DNA from: Bacillus pumilus
GTDB lineage: Bacteria; Bacillota; Bacilli; Bacillales; Bacillaceae
NCBI RefSeq assembly: GCF_003431975.1
Contig: NZ_CP027116.1
Location: 3,782,001 to 3,846,000, forward strand
Length of the DNA stretch: 64,000 bases
Direction: 5' to 3'
Shown here: positions 46,410 through 57,269 of the stretch, piece after piece
Position numbering within the stretch: the first letter of the stretch is position 1
Layout of the letters: each line of letters opens with the position of its first letter
Made by a program: the position numbers and the translations under genes
Notes under the pieces: model-generated
Seen by the model: the letters and a program-made list of their open reading frames with translations, nothing else
What the model was told of the DNA's origin: nothing
Databases searched by the model: none

Positions 46410-47601
46410 ATTCATGAATCATGATTTGACGGTATCGATACAGAATATACAGTGCACCAATAATGGCGGCAACTGCCACCACCGCATCGAACAGAAAGAT
46501 TTGTAAAATGGTCGAGTGACTTTCAATTAAACCTGTTACGACCGGGATGACGATAGCTGACACACCGCCGGCTGTGGAAATAATCCCTGTCATCGTCCCT
46601 TTGTTCTTCCAGAAGAATTCAGCCATCACCGTTAACGTCAGCTGAAAAACACCGGCTGTTGAGAATCCCAATACAAAGGCATTGACGGTTCCGATAACTG
46701 GGGATTTCACAACCAAGAGCACACAAATGGAAACAAGCGTAATGATTGGATAGATCAGCAACACAGTGACAGGACGGACAAAACGGCGCAACAGAAATGC
46801 GAGCATCACGACAGACAGCAGCCCGCCCATGCTATAGTAACTGAGCAGTTTCACAGCACTTCCGGATGTCATCCCCAATATAGCCTCACCGTACGTAGGA
46901 AGCCAAATTTGCGGCAACGCATATAGCCCATTTGACGTAAAGCTGATCACAATGAGTGCGATCCCTTCTCTCCAAAATGTAGGCTCTGTCGAGAAGCGCG
47001 GAAGTCCGTTCTGCTCCGTTACCTGGACTTGTTCCACCTTGCGATGATTCGGAAATGGCAAGGTCCACAGCATCAAGACATTCACAAGATAGATCAGAGC
47101 AGGAACAAAAAATGCCATTCCATAAAACAAATCATGCTCTGCCAAAAAGAAAATCGCGAGTGGCAAAATGGTGGCCCCAATGGATATAAAGGCCTTCACC
47201 ATCACATTCGCAGATCCCGAGTTTTGAGGAAAAGCCTCCATTAATGCAGGATACGTCCCAGCATCCATCGCTGAATTCGCGACTCCTGCCAAAATCGCAA
47301 ACGCAAACGCAATTTGATAATTCGGAGACAATGGAATTCCGATCAGGAACACCGCCATCAGCACACCCGAAACCAAAATGACCGGCTTCCGCCCAAAACG
47401 ATCTGACAGCACGCCCGATAAACCATACGTCAGTACCCTGCCAATGCCAAGCGCCGAAATCATATAACTAATTCCCGCACTATTGGTATCTAACTGTTTG
47501 ATTAAAAATGGCATATTGGAAGCCAAAATAATATTGACCATACCTAATAAAAAGTAATTAATATACAGACTAGAAGCCGTTCTCACATACGGATTCCTCA
47601 T
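46408..47601 (-). CDS. MFS transporter, paralogue of 44265-45446
   Basis: 397 residues from ATG at 47601 (GAGGGGTG upstream); the frame open to 47655 is not supported. Twelve helices; SGVLSDRFGRKPVILVSG is motif A. Convergent with the shikimate dehydrogenase gene, so the enzyme is flanked by two related transporters on opposite strands, perhaps one for uptake and one for efflux or for different substrates. Confidence 0.85.
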   Translation of the reverse strand: MRNPYVRTASSLYINYFLLGMVNIILASNMPFLIKQLDTNSAGISYMISALGIGRVLTYGLSGVLSDRFGRKPVILVSGVLMAVFLIGIPLSPNYQIAFAFAILAGVANSAMDAGTYPALMEAFPQNSGSANVMVKAFISIGATILPLAIFFLAEHDLFYGMAFFVPALIYLVNVLMLWTLPFPNHRKVEQVQVTEQNGLPRFSTEPTFWREGIALIVISFTSNGLYALPQIWLPTYGEAILGMTSGSAVKLLSYYSMGGLLSVVMLAFLLRRFVRPVTVLLIYPIITLVSICVLLVVKSPVIGTVNAFVLGFSTAGVFQLTLTVMAEFFWKNKGTMTGIISTAGGVSAIVIPVVTGLIESHSTILQIFLFDAVVAVAAIIGALYILYRYRQIMIHE

Positions 47602-47909
47602 CCTGACACACCCCTCAACACCATCGCAATGAAGTGACCATTTATAAGATCTCATATGTGAGGAAGAACAGCTTTACAGCCTTCACGTTCATACATCTCA
47701 TCATGTCATGCAGCTCACCGCTTACATGTCCTTCATGTATCAAGCATTTCTTCAATTTTTCACTGCTCTTATTTTATATGAATGTGAAAGGTAATGATAG
47801 TGAATTGTTTAAATTTGAGGGAATTGAGACAAAAAAGGAGTGGCAGGTGACCACTCCTTTTTTGATCGTCAACCAACTTTGACGGACGACTCTTAATCCA
47901 AGTAAAACC
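47602..47909. other. intergenic stretch with a terminator at 47831-47863
   Basis: No gene recognised in about 300 bases. On the reverse strand AAAAAAGGAGTGG / CCACTCCTTTTTT (47831-47863) forms a terminator that would serve the broken gene at 47910. The rest probably holds the MFS promoter. Confidence 0.6.
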
Positions 47910-48404
47910 TTAATTCTCGATTTTCACGCTTGGAATTGTAATGTTACCATCTGTTGTGGACTCATATGTAATGACACCCTCAGAAGTACCCATAAAAGTA
48001 ATTACGTCTCCTTCTAAAACTCGCGATTTGACGAGATCAGCTTGATAATCACCATAAACAATATCATTGTAATATTCATCTACAGCTAATCTTATTTCTG
48101 TCGTACCGTCACCTTCCATGACTTGGACAACTTCACCTTTAAATTTCACTTTTTCCCTTTATATTTTTCAGGTGTTCTAGCCAATTGATCGTAAGTGATA
48201 CCAGTTTCGTAACCTTTTTTCTCTTCTTCCTCAGCTTCGGCTAACTTTGCATATGGAACTAATTCATCTACTTTTTTCTGCAAATTTTCGTTTTTTTCTT
48301 TAGCTTTTCAATTGCTTTTGACGGTGATGAACCAGACATTGCCGATCCTATAAACATAGCAACAATGGCTACCACAATATACTTCCAATTTTTTTTAAAA
48401 AACT
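47910..48404 (-). pseudogene. broken gene for a membrane-anchored OB-like protein
   Basis: Three frames together encode one protein: KFFKKNWKYIVVAIVAMFIG (membrane anchor), then NENLQKKVDELVPYAKLAEA and YDQLARTPEKYKGK, then KFKGEVVQVMEGDGTTEIRL up to SVKIEN. Breaks fall in A runs near 48305 and 48150, and the start codon is replaced by a stop near 48405. The last piece alone (47910-48149) could be read as a 79-residue protein but lacks a ribosome binding site of its own. Similar proteins occur in Bacillus and Staphylococcus mobile regions. Function unknown. Confidence 0.6.
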
Positions 48405-48629
48405 TTTAAACTTCCTTCCCTCATAACGATATAATTATTTCATTACAAAATAAATTTCCTTAAATGCGCATTTTTGGATGATAATATCTATATCGGTTAT
48501 AAGAATAAATTCCCAGAAAAAGATTAGATCTTTGTGCTCGAACAAGTCTTTTTTAAAATGAAATAATATACCTTTAGGCTCAATTTAATTATTCACTTAA
48601 ATATAAGGAATACCATAGACCATTCCACA

Positions 48630-48944
48630 TTAATCGCGCCTCTTACAGCCCCAAATACTTAGCTCATAATAATATTCCGTTCGCTCTATGCATAAACCAA
48701 AACGGAAATCCTCTGCGACTAAAATAAAATCCCCGTATCCACTTGAAAATTTCGTTTGTTCAATAAGCTGGTTTAAGTGACTAAAAACTTCATGTACATA
48801 TACTAAAAGCGCTTCAATTTCATGCTCTCGAAAAAATAGCAATCTTCCTTGTGTAGGAGTTACTTTTACCTTTTTGACCATTTCCTTTAACATTTGTTCA
48901 GAAATCTCAATATGCTCTCGGTAGTGGTTTCCGTGTATTTGCAT
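48630..48944 (-). CDS. hypothetical protein
   Basis: 104 residues from ATG at 48944 (AGAGAAGG upstream). Soluble, no signal peptide, a mix of helix and strand; ends YYYELSIWGCKRRD. No family recognised. It lies between a pseudogene and an IS remnant in the accessory stretch, so an orphan immunity or phage-related protein is possible but unsupported. Confidence 0.5.
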   Translation of the reverse strand: MQIHGNHYREHIEISEQMLKEMVKKVKVTPTQGRLLFFREHEIEALLVYVHEVFSHLNQLIEQTKFSSGYGDFILVAEDFRFGLCIERTEYYYELSIWGCKRRD

Positions 48945-49097
48945 TTTACCTTCTCTTGATTGAAGGGAAGTAAAATACATACTTCACTAGATAATCAATT
49001 AATATGCTTCTTCATTCATAAATCGGAACAAATATAAAACACCTTTAAGTTGAAAATCGTGTATACATACCTTAAAACAAGTTTGAGGTGTTTTTGT

Positions 49098-49300
49098 ATG
49101 AAAAAGGAGTGAGTTATTCGATCAGTATAAAAGAAGAGACCGTTCGAGTGAAGTTAGCAGGAAGTCAGTCAAAAAATAGGGATTAAGAATAGTACACAAG
49201 TGGAAACATGGACTAGATGGTATCAAAGTGGGGAACAGCATTCCTTTCATCTGTTGAAATGAAACAACCAGTCACCGAAAGTGTTCCAACAACTGATTGT
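49098..49300 (+). mobile_element. IS3-family orfA transposase remnant
   Basis: Frameshifted reading: GVSYSISIKEETVRVKLAGS in one frame, then GIKNSTQVETWTRWYQSGEQ in the next, and KQPVTE further on. This is the usual OrfA pattern of IS3 elements (helix-turn-helix, GIKN-TQ--TW--WY-SGE-H, then QPV). The ATG at 49098 runs into a stop after four codons. No orfB and no terminal repeats were found, so the element is dead. Confidence 0.7.
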
Positions 49301-49312
49301 TTCATAATGTGG

Positions 49313-49362
49313 TATAATCCCTGTCTCAAAAACGGGAGTCAGTCCCGCATGTGGGGATTATT
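49313..49362. repeat. nested inverted repeat
   Basis: ATAATCCC (about 49313-49320) pairs perfectly with GGGATTAT further on, enclosing a CGGGA / TCCCG hairpin with a 5-base loop. There is no T run, so it is not a normal terminator. It lies just after the IS3 remnant. Confidence 0.5.
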
Positions 49363-49416
49363 TAATATGTTAGAGATCATTACCTTTTGAAGATACTATG
49401 AATAGCTTTGTATTCG

Positions 49417-50061
49417 CTACCGTATTTTCTGGGTAAGATCTTTATTTAATATCATTGCCAATTCTGCCTCATTTACAACAGATCCCCATCTAAAAATAAT
49501 TTCACTATTCAAACCATACTTCAAAAAAAGTGCTTGATAATCTACTTCATGACTATCTTTGTTCAAACCTGAGTAAAACAAATCTTTTATAGCTTCTTCT
49601 GAGAGCATAGTATCCCTTCTAGTGGCAATCAAGAAACTCGATTGATACTGATCCATTATCCGCAATGCCTTATCTAATTCATGCTGAGGGACTTTCGCAA
49701 TACTGACATAAAAATGATTTCTATGTTCATCTAAAAGTAGTTCTGGCCCCTTTTCAAAACCTGAAGTATTTATTTCTGAGTCAATATATTTCCATACTTT
49801 TCTATAATTCTCTATTCGAGAATGTATATCACTTACTTTCTTACTCAGGAATATATAAAAATCGTAATTAATCAATTTATCGCTAAAAATTTCGATAAGT
49901 TCATTTTGACAATAATGTTGAAAAGTCTTAATTCCGCCATCATCTAAAAAGTAATATCCATTAATACTATATACACTTAACTTTTTAAGTTCATTTATTT
50001 CTTGATCTAACCACTTATAGTATTTTGTAACATCTTGTTCGAATTCAAGCTCTATTTTCAT
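49417..50061 (-). CDS. probable immunity protein for the LXG toxin
   Basis: 214 residues, soluble, acidic and aromatic; GGAGGATTATAA precedes the ATG. It begins 20 bases after the LXG toxin stop on the same strand, the standard place for the cognate immunity gene. No named immunity family was recognised. Role is by position. Confidence 0.65.
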   Translation of the reverse strand: MKIELEFEQDVTKYYKWLDQEINELKKLSVYSINGYYFLDDGGIKTFQHYCQNELIEIFSDKLINYDFYIFLSKKVSDIHSRIENYRKVWKYIDSEINTSGFEKGPELLLDEHRNHFYVSIAKVPQHELDKALRIMDQYQSSFLIATRRDTMLSEEAIKDLFYSGLNKDSHEVDYQALFLKYGLNSEIIFRWGSVVNEAELAMILNKDLTQKIR

Positions 50062-50081
50062 TTATAATCCTCCAATGATAT

Positions 50082-51656
50082 CTATTTTTCATAGTCATAG
50101 TGGTTTCCATAAATATCATTAAAATGAGCATCTCTATTCTGACTTAAATCGTCTGGGTAGTAATGGCCTCCTGCATGATCTCTAACCACTTTTTCATCTT
50201 TAAAGAAATAGTCCTTACCAGGGATAGGGTTACCTCTTTTGTCCACTGCTGGTCTAACTTCTATCGGTTGTTCACTTACTGGTATACCACTTGCCCTTTT
50301 AGATTCTCGATAAGCCCCTCTCCTTTTGGCTCCATTAGGTGAAAAATCAGGAGGACGCTGCCCATTTTCAGCTTTCACATATCTTTGATAATTTTCTTTT
50401 TTAGCTATTATTCTTTTTGATTTATCTTTAAATTGAAGTTGTTTTAAACTTTTACTTCCAAACGGCAAAAGCATTCCCAGCGCCGCATTCATACTCGCTT
50501 CCTGCTGTTCTTTCGAGACCTTATTTCCAAACATATCACGCCCCGTAATCGCTTCGCTGAAGCCGTTGGTGGCGGTGAGGCCATATAAGCCTTTTTGAGA
50601 TGTTTTTAAGGCGTCAAAGGATTTTTGTGATGTCTTGTAGATGTCGACTGCTCTGACTGCGGCTGATGTGGCTTGAGTCGTTTTATAGACAGCTTTCCCG
50701 CCTTTGAAAATGCGTCCTGCCCAGCCGACGATTGGGATATAGCCCGCTGCTGCCATGCCGCCTGCGGCGACGCGCTGTCCTGCGGTGAGTTCTTCGCCTG
50801 TGATCGGGTCAACGCCTGTAGCAGCACGTTTTGCATCGTTCACACCTGTCAATTCATTGACGATATTTCCGCCATAATCGAGTGCTTTTTCATGCCAAGG
50901 ACGGTTGGCGAGGGCTTCTTGTTCCTTTGCGATCTCGCGGGCTTCCTGTTGTTCTTTTTTGATTTGCAGATATTCAGAAGTTTGCTTCTCAATATCGCTT
51001 TTTGCTTTGTAGATTTTACTATTTTGATACGCTTTCTTGTCAAAATTCATCGGAGAAATCGCTTTTCCGTCATTTGTGGCATTCATCATTTCTGCGTACA
51101 ATGCCATTGTAGCCTTCTCCTCAGTCTCTGACAAAGCATATTCATCTTTTAAATGTTGATCAAGCTCTATTAAATCTTTAACCGTTTTTTTTCGTTCATC
51201 TTCCGCATCTGCAATCTTTTCATCAAAGGTTTTACTGTCAAATACCTCTAGAGAAATGAGGTCGTCGATGTCTTGAAAAATCGTTTTGAGTGCCTTTTTT
51301 TGATCCTTTACGATGCTTTTGGCATTCTTGATTCCCATATGTACTGCATTGTCTAAAAAGTGTTCTTCTACAAAGGTGTCGCCTCCAAAGTTTGTATCAT
51401 CTAGTGTCCCAGAAACACCTTCATGAAAGGCTTTTTGTTTATCAATGAAGCTGATAAACATGTCTACATTTCCTGCGAGCTCTTTGTAGAAGCTTTTAAT
51501 GTTATCGGCACCTTTTCCTGTGAAATCATCACCGAGGTTTGCCACGCCTTGTAGTGCCTTTTTTAAATCTATCATTTGTTCGCGGAGTTCCTGGTAGTGT
51601 TTTGCCCTTGCGTCCATGGCGCTTGTTAGTGCTTTTGCATCAAGTATCTTGCCCAG
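50082..51656 (-). CDS. LXG-domain type VII secreted polymorphic toxin
   Basis: About 524 residues if started at CTG 51656, 9 bases after GGAGGGAG; the first ATG (51617) would cut 13 residues (GKILDAKALTSA) that align with the usual LXG start MKVLDAKTL. The LXG helical domain is about 1-220 (LGDDFTGKGADNIKSFYKEL). The linker has the pre-toxin TG-like segment GVDPITGEELTAGQRVAAGG. The C-terminal about 100 residues are the toxin, with a His-rich end (RDHAGGHYYPDDLSQNRDAH, then GNHYDYEK) that looks like a nuclease but matches no family I can name. Exported by the type VII (Yuk/Yue) system in Bacillus, which is not in this window. Confidence 0.85.
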   Translation of the reverse strand: MGKILDAKALTSAMDARAKHYQELREQMIDLKKALQGVANLGDDFTGKGADNIKSFYKELAGNVDMFISFIDKQKAFHEGVSGTLDDTNFGGDTFVEEHFLDNAVHMGIKNAKSIVKDQKKALKTIFQDIDDLISLEVFDSKTFDEKIADAEDERKKTVKDLIELDQHLKDEYALSETEEKATMALYAEMMNATNDGKAISPMNFDKKAYQNSKIYKAKSDIEKQTSEYLQIKKEQQEAREIAKEQEALANRPWHEKALDYGGNIVNELTGVNDAKRAATGVDPITGEELTAGQRVAAGGMAAAGYIPIVGWAGRIFKGGKAVYKTTQATSAAVRAVDIYKTSQKSFDALKTSQKGLYGLTATNGFSEAITGRDMFGNKVSKEQQEASMNAALGMLLPFGSKSLKQLQFKDKSKRIIAKKENYQRYVKAENGQRPPDFSPNGAKRRGAYRESKRASGIPVSEQPIEVRPAVDKRGNPIPGKDYFFKDEKVVRDHAGGHYYPDDLSQNRDAHFNDIYGNHYDYEK

Positions 51657-51820
51657 AAGAAGTCACTCCCTCCATTATTGATCATAAAGTCTATTTTACC
51701 GTTACATTCAAAACGGAAAAATAGGCTAAATGACATAAAAAATGGAATAGACTCTCTATTTAACGGTCAATTAAAATAAGCTAGACAATGCACTTTGCTC
51801 TGTCTAGCCATACATCCATT

Positions 51821-52436
51821 TTATTTATAATCATTGACAGGTCCTTTGTCCATCAAAACCTCAATTTCATTAGAAAACTTCATTTTTAATTTCGGTCTGC
51901 GCTCAGAGTTTGGTTTGCTGTAAAGTTCAAGTGGGCGGATGATCACGCCATCATTTGTATTTTGAAGCATACCTGGCACACAAGAATAAATACGATCATT
52001 GTCATTGGCATGTTTGGAATGAATCGTCACAGACGTTCCTTGATGATTATCGATACTCATAGATACTCTATATCTATAAAAAGAACCTGTCCCGTTTGAT
52101 TGAGCAGAATAAACAACTGGAACGACAGCAAGGATATCGTCATTTAAACGTAGTTTAATAACTTCTGTTTTCATTGATTCACGGTCTCTACCAACATCTC
52201 CCATGTGCTCTACAGCTCCGTTACCATACCTTTTGAGAGCAGGGACACCTTTCGCACCAAACATAGCCACATCTTATTTGTTTTCCTGACTTCGTATAAA
52301 TCAAAGCATAAATATCATAATCGGTGCCAGACTCCCATGAAACTGTAGCTGTGATCTCAGGTGTTTTCTCGTTTATGATCGGTTTATGACCTTTGTCTAG
52401 ACTAATTTTACCTTGAACTTTTTCTAAGCTGATAGG
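51821..52436 (-). pseudogene. TerD-like protein gene, frameshifted and 5'-truncated
   Basis: The downstream frame (51821-52270) reads MFGAKGVPALKRYGNGAVEH and ends PVNDYK; the upstream frame (52277-52436) reads ISLEKVQGKISLDKGHKPII and TVSWESGTDYDIYALIYTKS. One extra A near 52273 joins them; removing it restores TerD-type IDVAMFG. The 5' end has no start codon and stops at the boundary with the small gene at 52466. TerD proteins bind calcium and are stress or tellurite-resistance associated. Broken by at least one indel plus loss of its start. Confidence 0.65.
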
Positions 52437-52465
52437 TGCAGCGCACTCTCAAAAGGAGTATCAAT

Positions 52466-52627
52466 ATGTATAAAAAAATCATTCCTGTTGTTATGGTAAT
52501 ATTCGGTCTTTGGATTCTTCTTCAAATATCCTTGAACATGAATATCTTTCACAATCCAATGAACTATTTTGTCGCTATTACTCTCTTTTTTCTTTGTATT
52601 CAGGCATTAATAAAACTTAAACAATAA
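52466..52627 (+). CDS. small membrane protein
   Basis: 53 residues from ATG at 52466; AAAAGGAG is 9 bases upstream. Two hydrophobic helices (VVMVIFGLWILLQISL and NYFVAITLFFLCIQALI). Too small to assign. It sits where the TerD-like gene has lost its start, on the other strand. Confidence 0.55.
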   Translation: MYKKIIPVVMVIFGLWILLQISLNMNIFHNPMNYFVAITLFFLCIQALIKLKQ

Positions 52628-52631
52628 AAAA

Positions 52632-53612
52632 TTACTCAGGCACATACACTTTTTTCAAAGGTAATAAAGATCTTGTCTCTGTTGGCATGTCCTCATACCA
52701 ATGTACAATAAGATTGACGAGTTCTTCTAAGTCCAATAGATGAACTTCATTATGCTTTGCAACAGCTTTTGCATGAGAGGTAAATCCGCCAGTAGAAACA
52801 AATAAACTATTTGCATTCATGGGGTTGGCTCCTAATAATTGTTGCACTTCTGGTGCACTGGCTGAAGTTTTTCGATGCTTGACTTGTACTTTAATACTAG
52901 GTTTTTCAAACCCAAATGCGTCTTTATAAGCTAATACATCTACACCGCCGTCAGGGCCTTTTGGACTCACACGAACATTGTATGACATAGCTTGCAGTAA
53001 GCCCCCGACTAAGTCTTGCATCTTCCATGGGTCTAATTTATCCACCTTATCTGCAATCATCACAGTTGCTTTGCTGACTAAATCCTCAATAATTTCATCT
53101 TCCTCGGTTTCATCTTCTGATGCCGGTATAGAAGAAGGGTTTTTCAGTAGGTGTTCAATTTCTTCTCCCCAATCATCTACACGAAAAACAGTTGATATAG
53201 AACCGAGGCTGTTTTTAGCTGATTGGCTAAGAGAATCTCGTTTCACTGCGATTGGTTCCCAGTTGACTTGGATATGATTTGGATACATTTTATCCCCTGC
53301 TTCTTCATCAAAAAAATGGGGAGCAGTCACCGTACCTACTCGATATTCTCGGCTTTCTTTTATGTATGTAATAATTCGGTCTCCCTTTTGGATTTCTCTA
53401 CTAAATCTCCATACCTGACTAACCCAACTTCTTCTCGTAAAAGGTTTGTTCTCAGCGTATATGACATCAGCTCGAGCATTCATCTCTTGCTTTGTTTGAT
53501 ATTGTGTTGGATTACCTAATTTAGGCCAACCGATTGATGCTAAGCCTTTCTCTTCCCACATCGTAATTAAATCATTCTGGTCGCCTGCACGAACCATCCA
53601 CCATTTCGTCAT
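52632..53612 (-). CDS. Mrr-type restriction endonuclease with N-terminal EVE-like domain
   Basis: 326 residues. Residues 1-125 (MTKWWMVRAGDQNDLITMWE) resemble EVE/PUA-like modified-base readers; a linker of acidic residues (EDETEEDEIIEDLV) follows; residues about 190-320 are an Mrr catalytic domain with Asp225 in GPDGGVDVLAYKD and Gln243-x-Lys245 in KVQVKHR (PD-QxK variant). Such enzymes cut foreign DNA carrying modified bases (type IV restriction). It stands alone without methylase or motor genes, as type IV enzymes do. Target modification unknown. Confidence 0.8.
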   Translation of the reverse strand: MTKWWMVRAGDQNDLITMWEEKGLASIGWPKLGNPTQYQTKQEMNARADVIYAENKPFTRRSWVSQVWRFSREIQKGDRIITYIKESREYRVGTVTAPHFFDEEAGDKMYPNHIQVNWEPIAVKRDSLSQSAKNSLGSISTVFRVDDWGEEIEHLLKNPSSIPASEDETEEDEIIEDLVSKATVMIADKVDKLDPWKMQDLVGGLLQAMSYNVRVSPKGPDGGVDVLAYKDAFGFEKPSIKVQVKHRKTSASAPEVQQLLGANPMNANSLFVSTGGFTSHAKAVAKHNEVHLLDLEELVNLIVHWYEDMPTETRSLLPLKKVYVPE

Positions 53613-53714
53613 TTACGATCTCTCCCATTCCACTCTTCTTCTTTCTTTACTAAATTATAAGACTTATATCTAGTGAACAAAAGGATATACACACCAATTT
53701 TTCCGAAAGAACGT

Positions 53715-53755
53715 AAAAACCCGAACAAGCATAAACCACGCTCATCCGGGCTTCT
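53715..53755 (-). terminator. Rho-independent terminator of the second beta-glucoside operon
   Basis: On the reverse strand CCCGGATGAGC / GCTTGTTCGGG stem followed by TTTTTAC. Confidence 0.7.
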
Positions 53756-53766
53756 ATTTTCCTTTA

Positions 53767-55206
<1,440 letters not shown>

Positions 55207-55215
55207 TTATTCCTC

Positions 55216-57114
55216 CTATTTCACAATTGTGATCATGACGTCCGTTGGCTGACATGTCGATAGTTCTTCTACGATCACATCTTCGTACGCTTGTGTATTG
55301 GTGATGATGACCGGTGTGACTGTTTGTAATCCTTTGCTTTTAATGGCTTCTTGATCAAATGTCATCAACAAGTCACCCTTCTTCACCTTGTCACCTTCTT
55401 TGATCTTGAGTGTAAAAGCTGAGCCATCTAGTGAAACCGTATCAATTCCTACGTGAACAAGTAACTCCACACCAAATTCTGAACGAAGTCCGATGGCATG
55501 CTTTGTTGGTGCAAGCATGACAACACTTCCGTCAAACGGTGCATACAATTTATTGTCTGTTGGTTCAATCGCAAACCCTTTGCCCATCGCCCCAGAGCTA
55601 AATACGGCATCTGGTACTTCAGATAATGTGAGCACTTTTCCTGCAAGTGGTGCAGTGATTGTTTCTTCATTGTTCATCGAAGCATTCATTTTTTCCTCAT
55701 CTTGATCTTTGACAGGTGTTGCTCCGGCTGTCTGTTCTACAGTATCTTCCCCATAACCAAACATTTGAATGAGCACAACTGGTAAGATCAGCGCAATGGC
55801 GACACCTATTAAGATACCGATGATCGATGTTGGATAATCTGCACTAATTCCGTTCACAATGGTCAGCGGACCAGGCAACCCAGCATACGCAAAGTAATAA
55901 GGTGTAAAGAAGCTGGCAACAATGGCACCCACTGCGCCAGAAATACATCCGAAAATAAACGGCTTTTTAAAACGTAACGTAACACCGTAAATCGCAGGCT
56001 CCGTAATTCCGAAGAGTCCCGTGATTCCAGCTGACACTCCGACTTTCCGAGTTTCGCGGTTTCTTGCTTTTAAAATAACTCCTAATACTGCGCCGACCTG
56101 AGCGATAACAGCGATGGTTTGATATGCCTGGAAGGAGTCACGTCCATATTGTTCAAAGTTGGCGAGCACCATTGGCGTAATGCCCCAATGAACACCGAAA
56201 ATAACAAGCACTTGCCAGAATCCTCCGATAATGGCACCTGCCAGAGCTGGTACATTTTCCGCTAAGACATTGTATCCGTTTGCAATCCCATTTGCACCTG
56301 CTGTCGAAAGAGGCCCAATGAGTAGAATGGTTAACGGAACCATGATGACCATACAAAGAAATGGCACAAATAGCGGTTTGACAACTTCATGAATCCGTTT
56401 ATTTAAAAATCTTTCTACATATGAAAGAATCCAAACCAAGAACAGCGGAGGCAAAACAGATGACGTATAAACAGTTTCAGATAACGCTATCCCTAAAAAG
56501 GTAACGCCTTCACCTGAAGCTACACGTCCAGCAATCTCCGTCCAAGCTGGACTCACAAGCGCTGCTGTACATGCTACTGCGATATACATATTCGTTTTAA
56601 AATGCTTGGCTGCTGTGATCGCAATAAAGATTGGCAAGAACGTAAACGGCGCCCAGGAAATAAAGCTAAAGACTTCATACGTGCCCGTTTTCGAAAAGCT
56701 TGGAAATAACAAATTAATGAGGATAAGTGCACCTTGCAAAATACCAGCTGCGGCCAAAATATACACAAAAGGCGCAAACACGGCGGACATAGTCGCAATG
56801 ACACGGTTCAGTACCGTCCCTTTGTTCTCATTAGGCTGATCATCGTCAGACGATTGAAGCTGAACGAGGCTTGAAAAGTGCTCGTATACCTCCCCAACAT
56901 GCTGGCCGATGACGACCTGAAATTGACCGCCGTTTTCCACCACGGTTATAACGCCAGGCATCGCATTGACTGCTTCCTTGGCCTTTGGATTTGAACGTTT
57001 TAGTACCAAACGCAGCCGCGTGGCGCATCTTGCGGCACTCACCACGTTTTCTTCTCCGCCAACTGCCTCTAAGATGTCTTCTGCAAGCTTTTGATAATCC
57101 CTCACTTTTGACAT
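55216..57114 (-). CDS. PTS beta-glucoside transporter subunit EIIBCA (second copy)
   Basis: 632 residues: EIIB with Cys30 (AARCATRLRL), EIIC, EIIA with His554 in LLVHVGIDT. Imports and phosphorylates a beta-glucoside. No RAT or leader terminator was seen; instead the promoter region between it and the divergent GntR gene has a palindromic operator. Confidence 0.9.
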   Translation of the reverse strand: MSKVRDYQKLAEDILEAVGGEENVVSAARCATRLRLVLKRSNPKAKEAVNAMPGVITVVENGGQFQVVIGQHVGEVYEHFSSLVQLQSSDDDQPNENKGTVLNRVIATMSAVFAPFVYILAAAGILQGALILINLLFPSFSKTGTYEVFSFISWAPFTFLPIFIAITAAKHFKTNMYIAVACTAALVSPAWTEIAGRVASGEGVTFLGIALSETVYTSSVLPPLFLVWILSYVERFLNKRIHEVVKPLFVPFLCMVIMVPLTILLIGPLSTAGANGIANGYNVLAENVPALAGAIIGGFWQVLVIFGVHWGITPMVLANFEQYGRDSFQAYQTIAVIAQVGAVLGVILKARNRETRKVGVSAGITGLFGITEPAIYGVTLRFKKPFIFGCISGAVGAIVASFFTPYYFAYAGLPGPLTIVNGISADYPTSIIGILIGVAIALILPVVLIQMFGYGEDTVEQTAGATPVKDQDEEKMNASMNNEETITAPLAGKVLTLSEVPDAVFSSGAMGKGFAIEPTDNKLYAPFDGSVVMLAPTKHAIGLRSEFGVELLVHVGIDTVSLDGSAFTLKIKEGDKVKKGDLLMTFDQEAIKSKGLQTVTPVIITNTQAYEDVIVEELSTCQPTDVMITIVK

Positions 57115-57155
57115 ATAAAACCCCCCTTTATCACTACTAGTATATGTACATTATA

Positions 57156-57171
57156 ATTATACCGGTACAAT
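57156..57171. promoter_or_regulatory. candidate GntR-family operator
   Basis: ATTATACCGGTACAAT is a palindrome with one mismatched pair, centred on CCGG, in the gap between divergent PTS and gntR genes. ACTAG(T/C)ATAT direct repeats flank it at 57136-57145 and 57195-57204. Confidence 0.55.
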
Positions 57172-57269
57172 TTATCAATACATATATAATTAAAACTAGC
57201 ATATCAAAGAAAAATCGGGATGTGCTATAATACAAAGACAATAAATCGTGAAAACAAAGAGGAATGGCT

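Noticed and set aside
47634..47882. Open frame on the forward strand, 82 residues
   Set aside because: Overlaps the MFS upstream region and a terminator hairpin, with no ribosome binding site and a low-complexity composition.
47910..48149. Intact 79-residue protein
   Set aside because: The preceding bases continue the same protein in other frames and there is no ribosome binding site, so it is better seen as the tail of a broken gene.
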